NCBI RefSeq assembly: GCF_003850565.1
Contig: NZ_CP027706.1
Coordinates: forward strand, 5,518,001 to 5,582,000
Direction of reading: 5' to 3'
Length of the DNA stretch: 64,000 bases
DNA from: Pseudomonas sessilinigenes
Lineage (GTDB): Bacteria > Pseudomonadota > Gammaproteobacteria > Pseudomonadales > Pseudomonadaceae
Below are positions 35,740 to 44,673 of the stretch, piece after piece (the first letter of the stretch is position 1; each line of letters opens with the position of its first letter). The position numbers and the translations under genes are program-made. The notes under the pieces were generated by a model, which saw only the letters and a program-made list of their open reading frames with translations, ran no database searches and was not told the origin of the DNA.

Positions 35740-36906
35740 TCAATGGCCAGGATGAACCGTAGCCGGAACGGTTTCCCGGCGAGAAACCTCGGGTGAGCCA
35801 AAACGCTGCAATTGCATTTCCTGCAGTCGGCTCAAGGTCCGGCGAAACGCAAACTCCAGGTAGCCTTCGGTATACAGCTGTTCCATCGCGACGTGAGCCT
35901 CCAGATAGAGGGGCACCTTACGGTCGTAGCATTCATCCACCAGCGCGATGAAGCGTCGCACCGCATCGTCATGAATCGACAGCTGCGGCAATTCGCGGTC
36001 CCCTGCTACGACCCGTTCGGCGCCGTCCTCGGTGCCACGGGCAATGCGCCCCGGGCGCTGCTGGGCGCTCAGGCAAGGCACCTCACTGAGCATGATCGCG
36101 CTGTAGCGGTCGCACAGGGCCATGAAGTCCATGGCAGAAAACGGCTGCTCGCACAGATCGGCAAAACGGCACCAGATCACCGATTCGGCAGCCTTGATCA
36201 CCACGACCTCACGATAGCCAAGCAGCACCGGCTCGCGGGAAACGGCCTGTCCGGCGCTCAAGCCCTGGAAGCACGGCTCCAGGGCACTGGCCTGGCCTGG
36301 CGCGCCAACCCAATAGCGTTGCGTAGCGGTTCCAGGATGCAGGCGATGATCCTGCTCGCCATCCACCGCCACCACCTGCATGTATCGGGTGATGGCCTCG
36401 ATCGCCGGAATGAAACGCCCACGGTTGAAACCGTCGGCATAAAGCTGCTCGGGAGGTTGGTTGGACGTGCAGACCATCACCACGCCCTGCTCGAACATCA
36501 CCTGGAATAGGCGCCCAAGGATGATCGCATCACCGATGTCATTGACGAACAGCTCGTCAAAACACAGCACCCGCACCTCTTCGGCCAACTCCCGGGCCAA
36601 GGCCTGCAAAGGATCGGCGGTACCGGTCAACTGGAACGACCGTTGATGCACCCACCCCATGAAGTGATGAAAGTGCTGGCGTCGCGCCGGTACCTTGAGG
36701 CCCTGGTAGAACTGGTCCATCAACCAGGTCTTGCCCCGCCCTACCGCGCCCCATAGATAGACGCCCTGTGTCTCCTTGCGCTGGTGGTGCAAGTCCTCAT
36801 GGCAACGCTGCAAGGCCTGCACCGCCCGGGCCTGGGCCGGATCGGCAACGAAGCCGTCATGCTCCAGGGCATACTGGTAGGCACTCAAGGGAGAATCGAA
36901 GGGCAT
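35740..36906 (-). CDS. zapE: AFG1/ZapE-type ATPase
   Basis: A 388-residue P-loop ATPase: GVYLWGAVGRGKTWLMDQFY is Walker A, RVLCFDELFVNDIGDAIIL is Walker B, and CTSNQPPEQLYADGFNR is the sensor segment. ZapE acts at the division ring in E. coli and is related to mitochondrial AFG1. Pseudomonads often carry two copies; I cannot tell whether this is the main one. AGGAAG precedes the ATG. It stands apart from its neighbours. Confidence 0.9.
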   Translation of the reverse strand: MPFDSPLSAYQYALEHDGFVADPAQARAVQALQRCHEDLHHQRKETQGVYLWGAVGRGKTWLMDQFYQGLKVPARRQHFHHFMGWVHQRSFQLTGTADPLQALARELAEEVRVLCFDELFVNDIGDAIILGRLFQVMFEQGVVMVCTSNQPPEQLYADGFNRGRFIPAIEAITRYMQVVAVDGEQDHRLHPGTATQRYWVGAPGQASALEPCFQGLSAGQAVSREPVLLGYREVVVIKAAESVIWCRFADLCEQPFSAMDFMALCDRYSAIMLSEVPCLSAQQRPGRIARGTEDGAERVVAGDRELPQLSIHDDAVRRFIALVDECYDRKVPLYLEAHVAMEQLYTEGYLEFAFRRTLSRLQEMQLQRFGSPEVSRRETVPATVHPGH

Positions 36907-36949
36907 CGGGCAACGCTTCCTGGCAAAGAGCGACAGTATGCCATCACCC

Positions 36950-37324
36950 TCAGCGGGATATATCCAACCGTGCGATCAGCCCTTGCTCATCCAGGCGAAA
37001 TACCTGGCGCAGCGACTGTGGGCTGCCGGGGAAATCGCCGCAGATCCGACCGTCCAGCAGCACCTTGTCGGGGCGCTGCTGCACTGCGACGACTTCCAGC
37101 CGACAGCGCCTGTGGCGGTGGCTGTCATCCATCCAGCGCGCGATATCCTGCGGGCCGACCCGGTACTCACGCTCATCGAACACCTGGGCCTTGGGCGCGA
37201 AGATCGCCGCGGCCCGGGAGCTGTCGCCACTGTTGGTGGCGGCAATATAGGCAACGATCGCCGGGGCCAACAGGACCTTCGCCACAGGGTGCTCACTGTG
37301 CCCGGATTGATTGATGGCTGACAT
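36950..37324 (-). CDS. SnoaL/NTF2-like protein
   Basis: A 124-residue alpha+beta cone-barrel protein. IVAYIAATNSGDSSRAAAIFAPKAQVFDE is the standard opening helix and strand of nuclear-transport-factor-2-like proteins, and the C-terminus LRQVFRLDEQGLIARLDI the closing strands. Such proteins are small enzymes or binding proteins; this one has no diagnostic catalytic residues I can name. AGGAG precedes the ATG at 37324. Same strand as the WYL regulator upstream (51-base gap), possibly its partner. Confidence 0.8.
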   Translation of the reverse strand: MSAINQSGHSEHPVAKVLLAPAIVAYIAATNSGDSSRAAAIFAPKAQVFDEREYRVGPQDIARWMDDSHRHRRCRLEVVAVQQRPDKVLLDGRICGDFPGSPQSLRQVFRLDEQGLIARLDISR

Positions 37325-37375
37325 GAGAAGAGCTCCTGCTAGTGAATGGGAGCGGCATGTTAAGAGCCCGGCGCG

Positions 37376-38092
37376 TCATTTCTTGTCAGGAGTGAAGCGC
37401 TTGGCTTCCTCGCTTTGCATACGCTTGCGCCAGCCACGCAACCAATCGCTGCGACGCCCCGGATAGGTCTCGTCCAGCTCCAATGCCGCAGCCACGCGAT
37501 CGGTACGAAAAGTCCGATAGTCGCCCCGCAACTCGCACCAGGTGATGATCACCCGAGCCTCGTTGAGAAACCCCAGGGCCAGGGGCCAGACCAGTCTCTG
37601 GCTGGGCACCTGGTTGACATCGGCATAGTCGATCAGCAGCTTGGCCTGGTGCCGGATCGCCTGGCGGAATACGTTCAGCGACACAAGATTATCGGGAAAC
37701 CCATAACCTGCCGGCCCCGCCAGCAGCGTCGGGTTGCGCAACGCGTCCTGGGCCGCCGGGGCCAGCACGGCGGCGATCTTGGCCATGGCATCGGCGGCGG
37801 CCTTGCTCAACTCTTCATCACCACGCTGATCGACATAACGCAGGCCCAGGACCACCGCCTCGGTCTCGTCGGGATTGAGCATCAGCGGCGGCAGGAATAG
37901 TCCGCTACGCAAGACATAACCGATTCCAGCCTCACCATAGATCGGCGCGCCCAGGGCCGTGAGTTCGGCGATGTCGCGATACAGCGTGCGCTCGGACACC
38001 TCCAGCTCCGCCGCCAGGGTCGCGGCAGTGACCGGACGGCTCTTGCCGCGCAACATCTGCAACAGGGTGAGTAATCGACTGGCTCGCGACAC
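37376..38092 (-). CDS. YafY-type HTH/WYL transcriptional regulator
   Basis: A 238-residue regulator. The N-terminal HTH-11 domain (about 1-60) has SRPVTAATLAAELEVSERTLYRDIAEL; a WYL domain follows (about 135-230) with IDYADVNQVPSQRLVWPLAL and FRTDRVAAALE. WYL domains bind nucleotides or other ligands. The start is GTG with GGGAGT nine bases upstream. It precedes the SnoaL-like gene on the same strand and may control it. Confidence 0.88.
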   Translation of the reverse strand: MSRASRLLTLLQMLRGKSRPVTAATLAAELEVSERTLYRDIAELTALGAPIYGEAGIGYVLRSGLFLPPLMLNPDETEAVVLGLRYVDQRGDEELSKAAADAMAKIAAVLAPAAQDALRNPTLLAGPAGYGFPDNLVSLNVFRQAIRHQAKLLIDYADVNQVPSQRLVWPLALGFLNEARVIITWCELRGDYRTFRTDRVAAALELDETYPGRRSDWLRGWRKRMQSEEAKRFTPDKK

Positions 38093-38193
38093 GCTGGATG
38101 GACTCCCTTGAAAAAACCGCCGCAGGATAGCAGAGCCTCCTGACAGAAACTGTCAGCAGGCACGACCCTGCGACCGCTGCGTGGCCTCGCACA

Positions 38194-38319
38194 CTCGGCA
38201 GCGGCTACAGCAGCTCCATCTAGCCGCTGCCGAAGGCTGCATATGCCCGCGCAGCGGGCACCGATGAAGCAGGCAGATCGAGTTGCGGCGATCGCGACGC
38301 CACCTCGGCAACGGCTACC
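38194..38319. repeat. Cluster of three REP-like units (BIME-like)
   Basis: Three copies of a TAGCCGCTGCCGA-type unit: inverted at 38194-38209 (CTCGGCAGCGGCTACA), direct at 38221-38240 and inverted, degenerate, at 38303-38319. A hairpin TGCCCGC-GCA-GCGGGCA (38244-38260) lies between. This is the form of the dispersed Pseudomonas REP sequences mobilised by RAYT transposases. It fills the gap between the WYL gene and the siderophore receptor. Confidence 0.7.
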
Positions 38320-38333
38320 GGCTCAGCGGTAAA

Positions 38334-40784
38334 TCAATAGGCCATGGACCAGCTCAGGGTGTAGGTGCGGCCACGCCCCTGGTAGTCATAGAGGTACTCG
38401 GGCCCGTAGGTCGGCGAGTAGAACAGCTTCGCGCGCTGGCCCCAGACCGTGCTGTACTGTTTGTTCAGCAGGTTCTGGATGCCACCGCTGAAGGTGCCGA
38501 AGCCGGTGTCCTGGCTGCCCAGCAGGTCGAAGGTGGTGTAGCCGTCGATGGTGTGGTCGGCATCGTCCTTGAGGGTGAAGGCATGGTTGCCCTGCAGGCG
38601 CACGCTTTGGCTATCGCCCTTCCAGCCGATGAAGGCCGTGGACTTGGACAGCGAGGCGTAGCGCGCATCGCGCTTGATCCAGCCGCCGTTCTTGCCCTCC
38701 TCCTCGGAACGCACCAGGTGCAGGGTGCCACCCGCCTCCCAGCCGCTCTCGAAATGCCGGGTCAGGGCGCTTTCGAAACCGTAGTCGCGGCTCTTCTGGT
38801 CCTTGACGTCGATGGTCAGGGTCGCGTTGTCGGTGGTGATGACCTTGTCCGACCAGATGTAGTACAGCGCCGCCTGGGCATCCCAGTCGCTATCGGAGAA
38901 GCGCCAGCCGGTTTCCACCTGGCGACTCTTGATCCCGGCCAGGGGGTTGTCGTCGACGCTCAGCCCCGGCTTGCCGTAGAACTTGGCCGGGTCCGGCAGA
39001 TCGAAGCCCTCCCCGTAGTTGACCCAGACCTGGTGGCCGTTCTTGAAGTCATAGATGGTGCCCAGGTTGAACAGGTTGACCTGGTAATCATTGTTGCCCC
39101 CCGGCACGTTCTTGAACCGCCCGACATCCACGTCCATCTGCTGGCGCCGATAACCACCGGACACCGTCAGGTTGTCCGTGGCGTGCCAATCCAGCTGGGT
39201 ATAGGCGGACAGGCCATCGACCCGGTAGCTGGGATAGCGCGCCGCCTTGCCCTGGGTCACCAGGTCCAGGCCACCACTCTCTGAAGACACACGCTGGTCG
39301 AACGTGCTCTGCTCGGCGTTGAAACGCTCGCGATCCAGGTCCACGCCATAGGTCAGCTTGACGGTCTCGAACTCCTTGGCGAACAGCGCCTTGAGGCTGC
39401 TGACCTCGAAGTTCTGCTGCGAGGCGGCGAAGTACACGCCCTTGGAACCGGTCGGCTTGCCGGTGTTGTAGTAGGGAAACGGATAGAAGTTGTCGTTTTC
39501 CTTGCGATACGAGGCCTGCAGGTAGAAATCCTGGCCCAGCACATCGGCGTGGTGGTAGTTGGCATTAAGCAACAGGCGCCGGGTGCGCGGTTCCAGGTCG
39601 GTGGAGTAGCCGCCACGCAACTTAGCGTCTTCCAGGTTCGAGGGGGCCTGGTTCTTGAGGTTGGGAAAGTAGATCCCGGTGCTGCCGTGGTTGCCCGAGT
39701 CGTAGTACTGGGCCAAGAGGTCCAGGCTCTGCTCCTCGTTGAAGTTCATGGCCAGGCTGCCCATCAGGTCGATGGTGCGGTTGTACTGCAGGTCGGTCTG
39801 GGTGTTGTCGATGAAGATCTGCTTGCCGGCACCATCGTAGAACGCCTGGTTCTGCTCACCGGCCACGGCCAGGCGGCCGCTGATGGCTTCGTTGCCGCCG
39901 CTCACCGACTGGGCGATACGGGTGGTCAAGTCGTCGCTGTTGTTGAAGCCGCTGCTGGCACCGATCTGGGTCTCGAAACGCGCCGGACCCGGCTCGCCTT
40001 TCTTGGTGACGATATTGATGATGCCGCCGGTGGCGCCACCGCCATAGATCGCGCTGGCCCCGGACAGCACTTCCACACGTTCGACGTTGAACGGCGAGAT
40101 GCTGTCGAACTGGCGCGACAAGCCCCGGGAGCTGTTCTGGCTGACCCCGTCGATCATCACCAGCACGTTGCGCCCGCGCATGTTCTGGCCATAGTTGGTA
40201 CGGCCTTCCGGCGCCAGGTCCAGGCCCGGCACCAGCTTGCCGATGGCTTCCTTGAGGCTGACGCCCGTCTCCAGCTGTTCGCGCAACTGGCTCTGCTCCA
40301 CCACCCAGACGGTGCCGGGGATCTCGCTGATGGCGGTGCTGGTACGCGACGCCACGGTGACCTGGGTCGGCTTGAGATTGAGGCTGCTCGCCGCAGGCTC
40401 GGCACGACGCAGGATGACCGTGCGCCCATCGCTGAACGACCAGCCCATGCCACTGCCGGCCAGCAGGGCTTGCAGGGCCTGGGCGATGGTGACTTCACCG
40501 GCGAGGGCCGGTGCCTGCAAGCCCGCCACATCACTGGTGGTGTACAGCAAGCGCAGGTCGGCCTGGTCGGCGAAACGGGTCAGGGCCTGGTCCAGGGGCT
40601 GGGCCGGCAACTGCAACGACACGCGGCGTTCCTGGGCTGCACCGGCCTGGCTGGCCGGCAATGGCGGTTGCGCCTGGGCCAACAATGGGCCCAGGGCCCC
40701 GGCAAGCACGGCCTGGGCCAGTAATGTGCGGCGCACCAGGTGTTGACCGCGCCCGAGTATCGACAGCTTGAACATAGCTTTCAC
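38334..40784 (-). CDS. TonB-dependent siderophore receptor with signalling domain (IutA/ChtA-like)
   Basis: An outer-membrane receptor of about 816 residues. The signal peptide is about 1-38 and the N-terminal STN signalling domain about 50-125 (RFADQADLRLLYTTSDVAGL). The plug domain has PGTVWVVEQ, GRNVLVMIDG and the NIVTKKG strand. The 22-strand barrel ends with a GRGRTYTLS-type strand. The tail, with NKQYSTVWGQRA and LYDYQGRGRTY, recalls aerobactin-type receptors (IutA, ChtA). The STN domain and upstream fecIR genes make it a transducer that reports siderophore binding. Start: GTG at 40784 has GGAAGG upstream; ATG at 40775 is the alternative. Confidence 0.88.
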   Translation of the reverse strand: MKAMFKLSILGRGQHLVRRTLLAQAVLAGALGPLLAQAQPPLPASQAGAAQERRVSLQLPAQPLDQALTRFADQADLRLLYTTSDVAGLQAPALAGEVTIAQALQALLAGSGMGWSFSDGRTVILRRAEPAASSLNLKPTQVTVASRTSTAISEIPGTVWVVEQSQLREQLETGVSLKEAIGKLVPGLDLAPEGRTNYGQNMRGRNVLVMIDGVSQNSSRGLSRQFDSISPFNVERVEVLSGASAIYGGGATGGIINIVTKKGEPGPARFETQIGASSGFNNSDDLTTRIAQSVSGGNEAISGRLAVAGEQNQAFYDGAGKQIFIDNTQTDLQYNRTIDLMGSLAMNFNEEQSLDLLAQYYDSGNHGSTGIYFPNLKNQAPSNLEDAKLRGGYSTDLEPRTRRLLLNANYHHADVLGQDFYLQASYRKENDNFYPFPYYNTGKPTGSKGVYFAASQQNFEVSSLKALFAKEFETVKLTYGVDLDRERFNAEQSTFDQRVSSESGGLDLVTQGKAARYPSYRVDGLSAYTQLDWHATDNLTVSGGYRRQQMDVDVGRFKNVPGGNNDYQVNLFNLGTIYDFKNGHQVWVNYGEGFDLPDPAKFYGKPGLSVDDNPLAGIKSRQVETGWRFSDSDWDAQAALYYIWSDKVITTDNATLTIDVKDQKSRDYGFESALTRHFESGWEAGGTLHLVRSEEEGKNGGWIKRDARYASLSKSTAFIGWKGDSQSVRLQGNHAFTLKDDADHTIDGYTTFDLLGSQDTGFGTFSGGIQNLLNKQYSTVWGQRAKLFYSPTYGPEYLYDYQGRGRTYTLSWSMAY

Positions 40785-40814
40785 GTGTTCCTTCCCAGCC
40801 CGTTGAAATGACGT

Positions 40815-40830
40815 CAATGAGAATGATTGC
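40815..40830 (-). promoter_or_regulatory. Partial Fur-box-like sequence upstream of the receptor
   Basis: CAATGAGAATGATTGC carries one good half (GAGAATGATT) of the Pseudomonas Fur consensus. It lies between fecR and the receptor gene. Confidence 0.35.
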
Positions 40831-40892
40831 CTTCTCAGTCTCACTACGACGATTGGCCGGAAAGGAACTTGCAGTCCCCACTGCAAAAAAAT

Positions 40893-41861
40893 TCAGTGCA
40901 GCAGTGCCAGCCAGGGCAAGTAGGTGATCTGCAAGGGATAGCGTTGCTGCAAGGTGCGCAGCGAACCCTGGGGATCGTTGAGGTCGAACACGCCGCTGAT
41001 GGCCAGGTCCGCCAATTGCCGGTCGGAAACCAGGATGCGCCCATGCTGGTAGCGCTCCAGTTCGCCGATCACCTCACCCAGGGGCCGGCCGTTGAAAATC
41101 AACTTGCCGCGCTGCCAGGCGGTCAGGCTGCTGGCATCCACCTGCTGTTGGGCCAGCAGCGGCTGGCCGGCCTGGTACTGCAGGCACTGGTCGGCCTGCA
41201 GCAGTACCGGGGCATGATCGCCGGTGAATTGCACCTGGCCCTCGCGCACCACCACCGTCAGCCGGTCGCCATCGCGGCGCACGCTGAACGCTCCGCCCGC
41301 CCCCAGCAGGCGCTGGTCACGAACCTGAACCACAAACGGTCGCTGCCCATCGGCCTGTGGCTCGAACAGCGCCTCGCCCTGCTCCAGGATCACCCGCCGC
41401 TCACCCGCCGAATAAGCCAGCGACAAGGCGCTGGCACTGTTGAGGATCACCCGCGAGCCATCGGCCAGGGTCAAGTGTTGTTGCTGGCCCACGCCGGTGT
41501 GGTAGTCCGAGGTCCAGGCCGGCCATTGCTGCCAGCCGATGGCGCTGCCCAGGGCCAGCAGCAGCGAAGCGGCCAGCGCCGGCCACCAGTGATGGGACCT
41601 GGCTGTGGCTGCCGGGCGAGCAGCCTGCAGGTGCTGCTGTGCAGCCTGGGTCTGGCCCAGGTCACCCCATAGCCGTTGAGCCTCATCCGCCGCCCGGGTG
41701 TGGGCCGGGCTGCGCTGGCGCCATTGCTGGAACGCCATGCGCTGGGCCGGGGTGGCCTGGCCGGAGTGCAGCAGCACCAGCCAGTCGATGGCGGCGTCGT
41801 CGAGGTTCTCGGAGTCTTCGGTCATGGTGGTGTCGGCAGCGCGCTGGAAGGAGTCATTCAT
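40893..41861 (-). CDS. fecR: FecR-type anti-sigma / sigma regulator
   Basis: A 322-residue membrane protein. The N-terminal anti-sigma domain (about 15-65) has AIDWLVLLHSG and FQQWRQRSPAHTRAADEAQ. One span lies at about 93-112 (ALAASLLLALGSAIGW). The periplasmic FecR domain follows (LADGSRVILNSASAL, VILEQGEALFE), then a C-terminal STN-like module. It relays receptor occupancy to the sigma factor encoded just upstream; the genes overlap by eight bases. Confidence 0.92.
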   Translation of the reverse strand: MNDSFQRAADTTMTEDSENLDDAAIDWLVLLHSGQATPAQRMAFQQWRQRSPAHTRAADEAQRLWGDLGQTQAAQQHLQAARPAATARSHHWWPALAASLLLALGSAIGWQQWPAWTSDYHTGVGQQQHLTLADGSRVILNSASALSLAYSAGERRVILEQGEALFEPQADGQRPFVVQVRDQRLLGAGGAFSVRRDGDRLTVVVREGQVQFTGDHAPVLLQADQCLQYQAGQPLLAQQQVDASSLTAWQRGKLIFNGRPLGEVIGELERYQHGRILVSDRQLADLAISGVFDLNDPQGSLRTLQQRYPLQITYLPWLALLH

Positions 41862-42366
41862 GGTGCTGTTGCAGCCAGTCGCGGCAATGGCGCAGGGCCT
41901 GGCCGATGTATTTTGCCACCATGCTTTCGGAAACGCCCAGCCGCACAGCGATCTGGGCCTGGGTCAGGCCCTCCAGGCGATTGAGCAGCAGGGCCTGGCG
42001 CGCATTGTCGGACAGCTGTTGCAGAGCCTGGTCGAGCACCTCCAGGCGCTCCTTGGCCAGCAGTACCGCCTCTGGAGCCGGGGCCGGGTCCACGACCTCG
42101 ACATGCTCCAGAGGATCGCCAAGAGTGGCCCCCTGGCGCTGTTCGCGACGCAAGGTGTCGATGGCCAGGTTGCCGGCCACGCGAAAGATGAAGCGACGAT
42201 CGTTCTGGACCTCCAGCGCCTGCTGCTCGACCTTGAGCAGTTTAAGGTAGGTGTCCTGGGCCACGTCCGCCGCCCGCTGGCGGTCGTTCATGCGCCGGGT
42301 GAGAAACTTCAGCAGGTCGTCGTAGTGCTCTTGAAAGCTGCGCAGCAGGCTGGGTATCGGCAGCAT
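41854..42366 (-). CDS. fecI: FecI-type ECF sigma factor
   Basis: A 170-residue ECF sigma factor. Region 2 has HYDDLLKFLTRRMNDRQRAADVAQDTYLKLL and region 4 has LSDNARQALLLNRLEGLTQAQIAVRLGVSESMVAKYI. This is the iron-starvation FecI group; it should drive the receptor gene when its siderophore is bound. I prefer ATG at 42366; the longer frame to 42414 would use TTG and overlap the Fur box. First gene of fecI-fecR-receptor. Confidence 0.9.
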   Translation of the reverse strand: MLPIPSLLRSFQEHYDDLLKFLTRRMNDRQRAADVAQDTYLKLLKVEQQALEVQNDRRFIFRVAGNLAIDTLRREQRQGATLGDPLEHVEVVDPAPAPEAVLLAKERLEVLDQALQQLSDNARQALLLNRLEGLTQAQIAVRLGVSESMVAKYIGQALRHCRDWLQQHHE

Positions 42367-42410
42367 CGAGGGGCGGTCCGCAGATCGGGGACGCGGATTA
42401 TTCCATAAAG

Positions 42411-42429
42411 GCAAATGAGAAACAGTATC
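42411..42429 (-). promoter_or_regulatory. Fur box upstream of fecI
   Basis: On the minus strand GATACTGTTTCTCATTTGC matches the 19-base Fur consensus at 13 positions. It lies 45 bases before the chosen fecI start, consistent with iron repression. Confidence 0.65.
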
Positions 42430-42624
42430 TTTCGTATCGCAACAAAGTTGCGCTTTTATGCCCGGTTACCCTTCTGAGAGCCGCCCCTTTCTGGCATCCT
42501 GCGCCTCCATTTTTTCCGACCGGGTCCCTGGATGCCTGCTGATGGCAGCTCTTGGGCCCAAGTCCCGTCCACTTTCCGGCGCGTGTCCCCGTTGTATCCA
42601 CGTGCCATTGGCAGGCCTTCCTTC

Positions 42625-44064
42625 ATGAGCGCATCCGAACACTCCCCTCCCCGCTACAAGTCAGACCTGATCTATGGCCTCAACGATCGGCCACACTTCA
42701 GCGCGGCGATCTTCGCTGCCCTGCAGCACGTGCTGGCCAGCTTCGTCGGCATCATCAGCCCGACCCTGATCTTCGGCGGCGTGCTAGGCCTTGAGAGCGA
42801 ATTGCCGTACCTGATCAGCATGGCGCTGTTCGTCTCTGGCCTGGGCACCTTCGTCCAGGCCCGGCGCCTGGGGCCCATCGGTTCGGGCCTGCTGTGCGTG
42901 CAAGGCACCAGCTTCTCGTTCATCAGCGTGCTGCTCAGCGCCGGTTTCATGGTCAAGGGCCGGGGTGGCGACACCAACGAGATCCTCTCGACCATCTTCG
43001 GCATCTGCTTCGTCGCCGCCTTCATCGAGATGTTCCTCAGCCAGTTCATCGGCAAGCTGCGCAAGCTGATCACCCCGGTGGTCACCGGCACCATCATCAC
43101 CCTGATGGGCCTGTCGCTGATCAAGGTGGCAGTCACCGACATGGCCGGCGGCTATGGCGCCAGCGACCTGGGCGCCGCCAGCAACCTGGGCCTGGCGGCA
43201 CTGGTGCTGCTGACTATCGTGGTGTTGAACCGCTTCAACAATCCGATGTTGCGCCTGGGCTCCATCGTCATCGGCCTGACCCTGGGCTTCCTGGTGGCCT
43301 GGATGCTGGGCCGGGTGGACATGGCAGCCATGCCCGAAGTGCCCCTGGTGAGTATTCCGGTGCCGTTCAAGTACGGTTTCTCCTTCGACCTGATTGCCTT
43401 CATCCCCCTGGCAGTGATCTTCCTGATCTCGCCACTGGAGGCCGCCGGCGACCTCACCGCCAACTCGATGATTTCCCAGCAGCCGGTCAAGGGCCCGCTG
43501 TACATCAAGCGCATCAAGTCCGGCCTGCTGGCCGATGGTTTCAACTCGGCGGTGGCGGCGGTGTTCAACAGCCTGCCGATGGTCACCTTCGCCCAGAATA
43601 ACGGCGTGATCCAACTCACCGGCGTAGCCAGTCGCTACGTGGCCTACTTCATCGCCGGGCTGCTGGTGCTGCTGGGGCTGTTCCCGGTGATCGGGGCGGT
43701 GCTGCAATTGATGCCCAAGCCAGTGCTGGGCGGCGCGACCCTGATCATGTTCGGCACCGTGGCGGTGGCCGGGATCAAGATCCTCGCCGAGGCCGGCCTG
43801 CACCGGCGCAACGTGCTGATCGTGGCGATTTCCCTAGGCATGGGGCTGGGTGTGGCGGCGGTGCCCGAGGTGCTGCGCGAACTGCCCAAGGCCTTGCACA
43901 ACATCTTCGAATCGCCGATCACTGTCGGTGCCTTCTGCGCGATCTTCCTCAATATCTTCCTGCCCGAAGAGTTCCTGGAGCTGGAAGAAGACGAATTCGA
44001 CCCAGAAGCTGCGACCCTCAAGGTCATGCAGGACCCGGACCGGGACGCCAAGGCGAACTCCTGA
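42625..44064 (+). CDS. NCS2 nucleobase:cation symporter (xanthine/uric acid permease type)
   Basis: A 479-residue polytopic transporter (about fourteen spans). The signature QNNGVIQLTGVASRY and the conserved SPLEAAGDLTANS carry residues that bind the purine in the XanQ/UapA group. GLNDRPHFSAAIFAALQHVLASFVGIISPTLI is the typical opening. It imports xanthine and/or urate with protons; the exact purine is not readable. The ATG at 42625 gives the family N-terminus; the ribosome site is weak. Confidence 0.88.
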   Translation: MSASEHSPPRYKSDLIYGLNDRPHFSAAIFAALQHVLASFVGIISPTLIFGGVLGLESELPYLISMALFVSGLGTFVQARRLGPIGSGLLCVQGTSFSFISVLLSAGFMVKGRGGDTNEILSTIFGICFVAAFIEMFLSQFIGKLRKLITPVVTGTIITLMGLSLIKVAVTDMAGGYGASDLGAASNLGLAALVLLTIVVLNRFNNPMLRLGSIVIGLTLGFLVAWMLGRVDMAAMPEVPLVSIPVPFKYGFSFDLIAFIPLAVIFLISPLEAAGDLTANSMISQQPVKGPLYIKRIKSGLLADGFNSAVAAVFNSLPMVTFAQNNGVIQLTGVASRYVAYFIAGLLVLLGLFPVIGAVLQLMPKPVLGGATLIMFGTVAVAGIKILAEAGLHRRNVLIVAISLGMGLGVAAVPEVLRELPKALHNIFESPITVGAFCAIFLNIFLPEEFLELEEDEFDPEAATLKVMQDPDRDAKANS

Positions 44065-44096
44065 GGCGCAACGGCGTCTATCCTGCGTGCGTCAAG

Positions 44097-44116
44097 CAAG
44101 GCCCCCTGGGGCCTTG
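44097..44116 (+). terminator. Hairpin after the purine permease gene
   Basis: CAAGGCCCC-CT-GGGGCCTTG, 33 bases after the stop, with no T-run. Confidence 0.45.
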
Positions 44117-44202
44117 TGGCAAGCTCGACAATAGCCGGAACGTCGAGCGCAAGCCCTGTAGCGACGCCGTGGTTATTCACTCCCATCGCCAGTAGGTAGC
44201 CC

Positions 44203-44667
44203 ATGCGCAAACTCATCGCCCTGTCCCTGATCCTGCTCAGCCTCGGCGCCTGTGCCCTGTTGCCCCAGCGCGATCCGCTGGCGATCAACGTGGTCGGCAT
44301 CGAGCCGCTGCCGAGCCAGGAGCTGGAGATGCGCTTCGCCATCAAGCTGCGCTTGCAGAACCCCAACGAAACCCCTATCGACTATAACGGCGTGGCCCTG
44401 GACCTGGAGGTCAACGGCCGGCCGCTGGCATCCGGGGTCAGCGACCAGCAAGGGCATATCGGCCGCTACGCCGAGGATATCCTGGTGATCCCGGTGAGCG
44501 TCTCGGCCTTCTCGGTATTGCGCCAGACCCTGGGCCTGAGCCAGACCCAGAGCCTGGACAACCTGCCCTACGTGCTGCGCGGCAAACTGGCCGGTGGGCT
44601 GTTCGGTACCCAGCGTTTCATCGAGCGCGGACAGATCAGCCTGGCGAGCCCCGCAGGCAGCTGGTAG
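44203..44667 (+). CDS. LEA type 2 family lipoprotein
   Basis: A 154-residue lipoprotein: signal peptide with lipobox LSLGAC (Cys17), then one LEA-14/WHy beta-sandwich domain with LRLQNPNETPIDYNGVALDLEVNGRPLASG, the family signature. Lys/Thr-free residues after the Cys do not settle inner or outer membrane. These proteins are small periplasmic beta-sandwiches of unsettled role, related to desiccation-stress LEA proteins. Convergent with glsA. Confidence 0.87.
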   Translation: MRKLIALSLILLSLGACALLPQRDPLAINVVGIEPLPSQELEMRFAIKLRLQNPNETPIDYNGVALDLEVNGRPLASGVSDQQGHIGRYAEDILVIPVSVSAFSVLRQTLGLSQTQSLDNLPYVLRGKLAGGLFGTQRFIERGQISLASPAGSW

Positions 44668-44673
44668 GCCCCG

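Noticed and set aside
38283..40724. Two long plus-strand frames opposite the siderophore receptor gene
   Set aside because: High-GC shadows; the minus-strand receptor has unmistakable domains and these have none.
40870..40885. TGCAGT-CCCC-ACTGCA hairpin next to a run of A, near the end of fecR
   Set aside because: For fecR (minus strand) the T-run precedes the stem, and on the plus strand it is followed by A, so it is not an intrinsic terminator in either direction.
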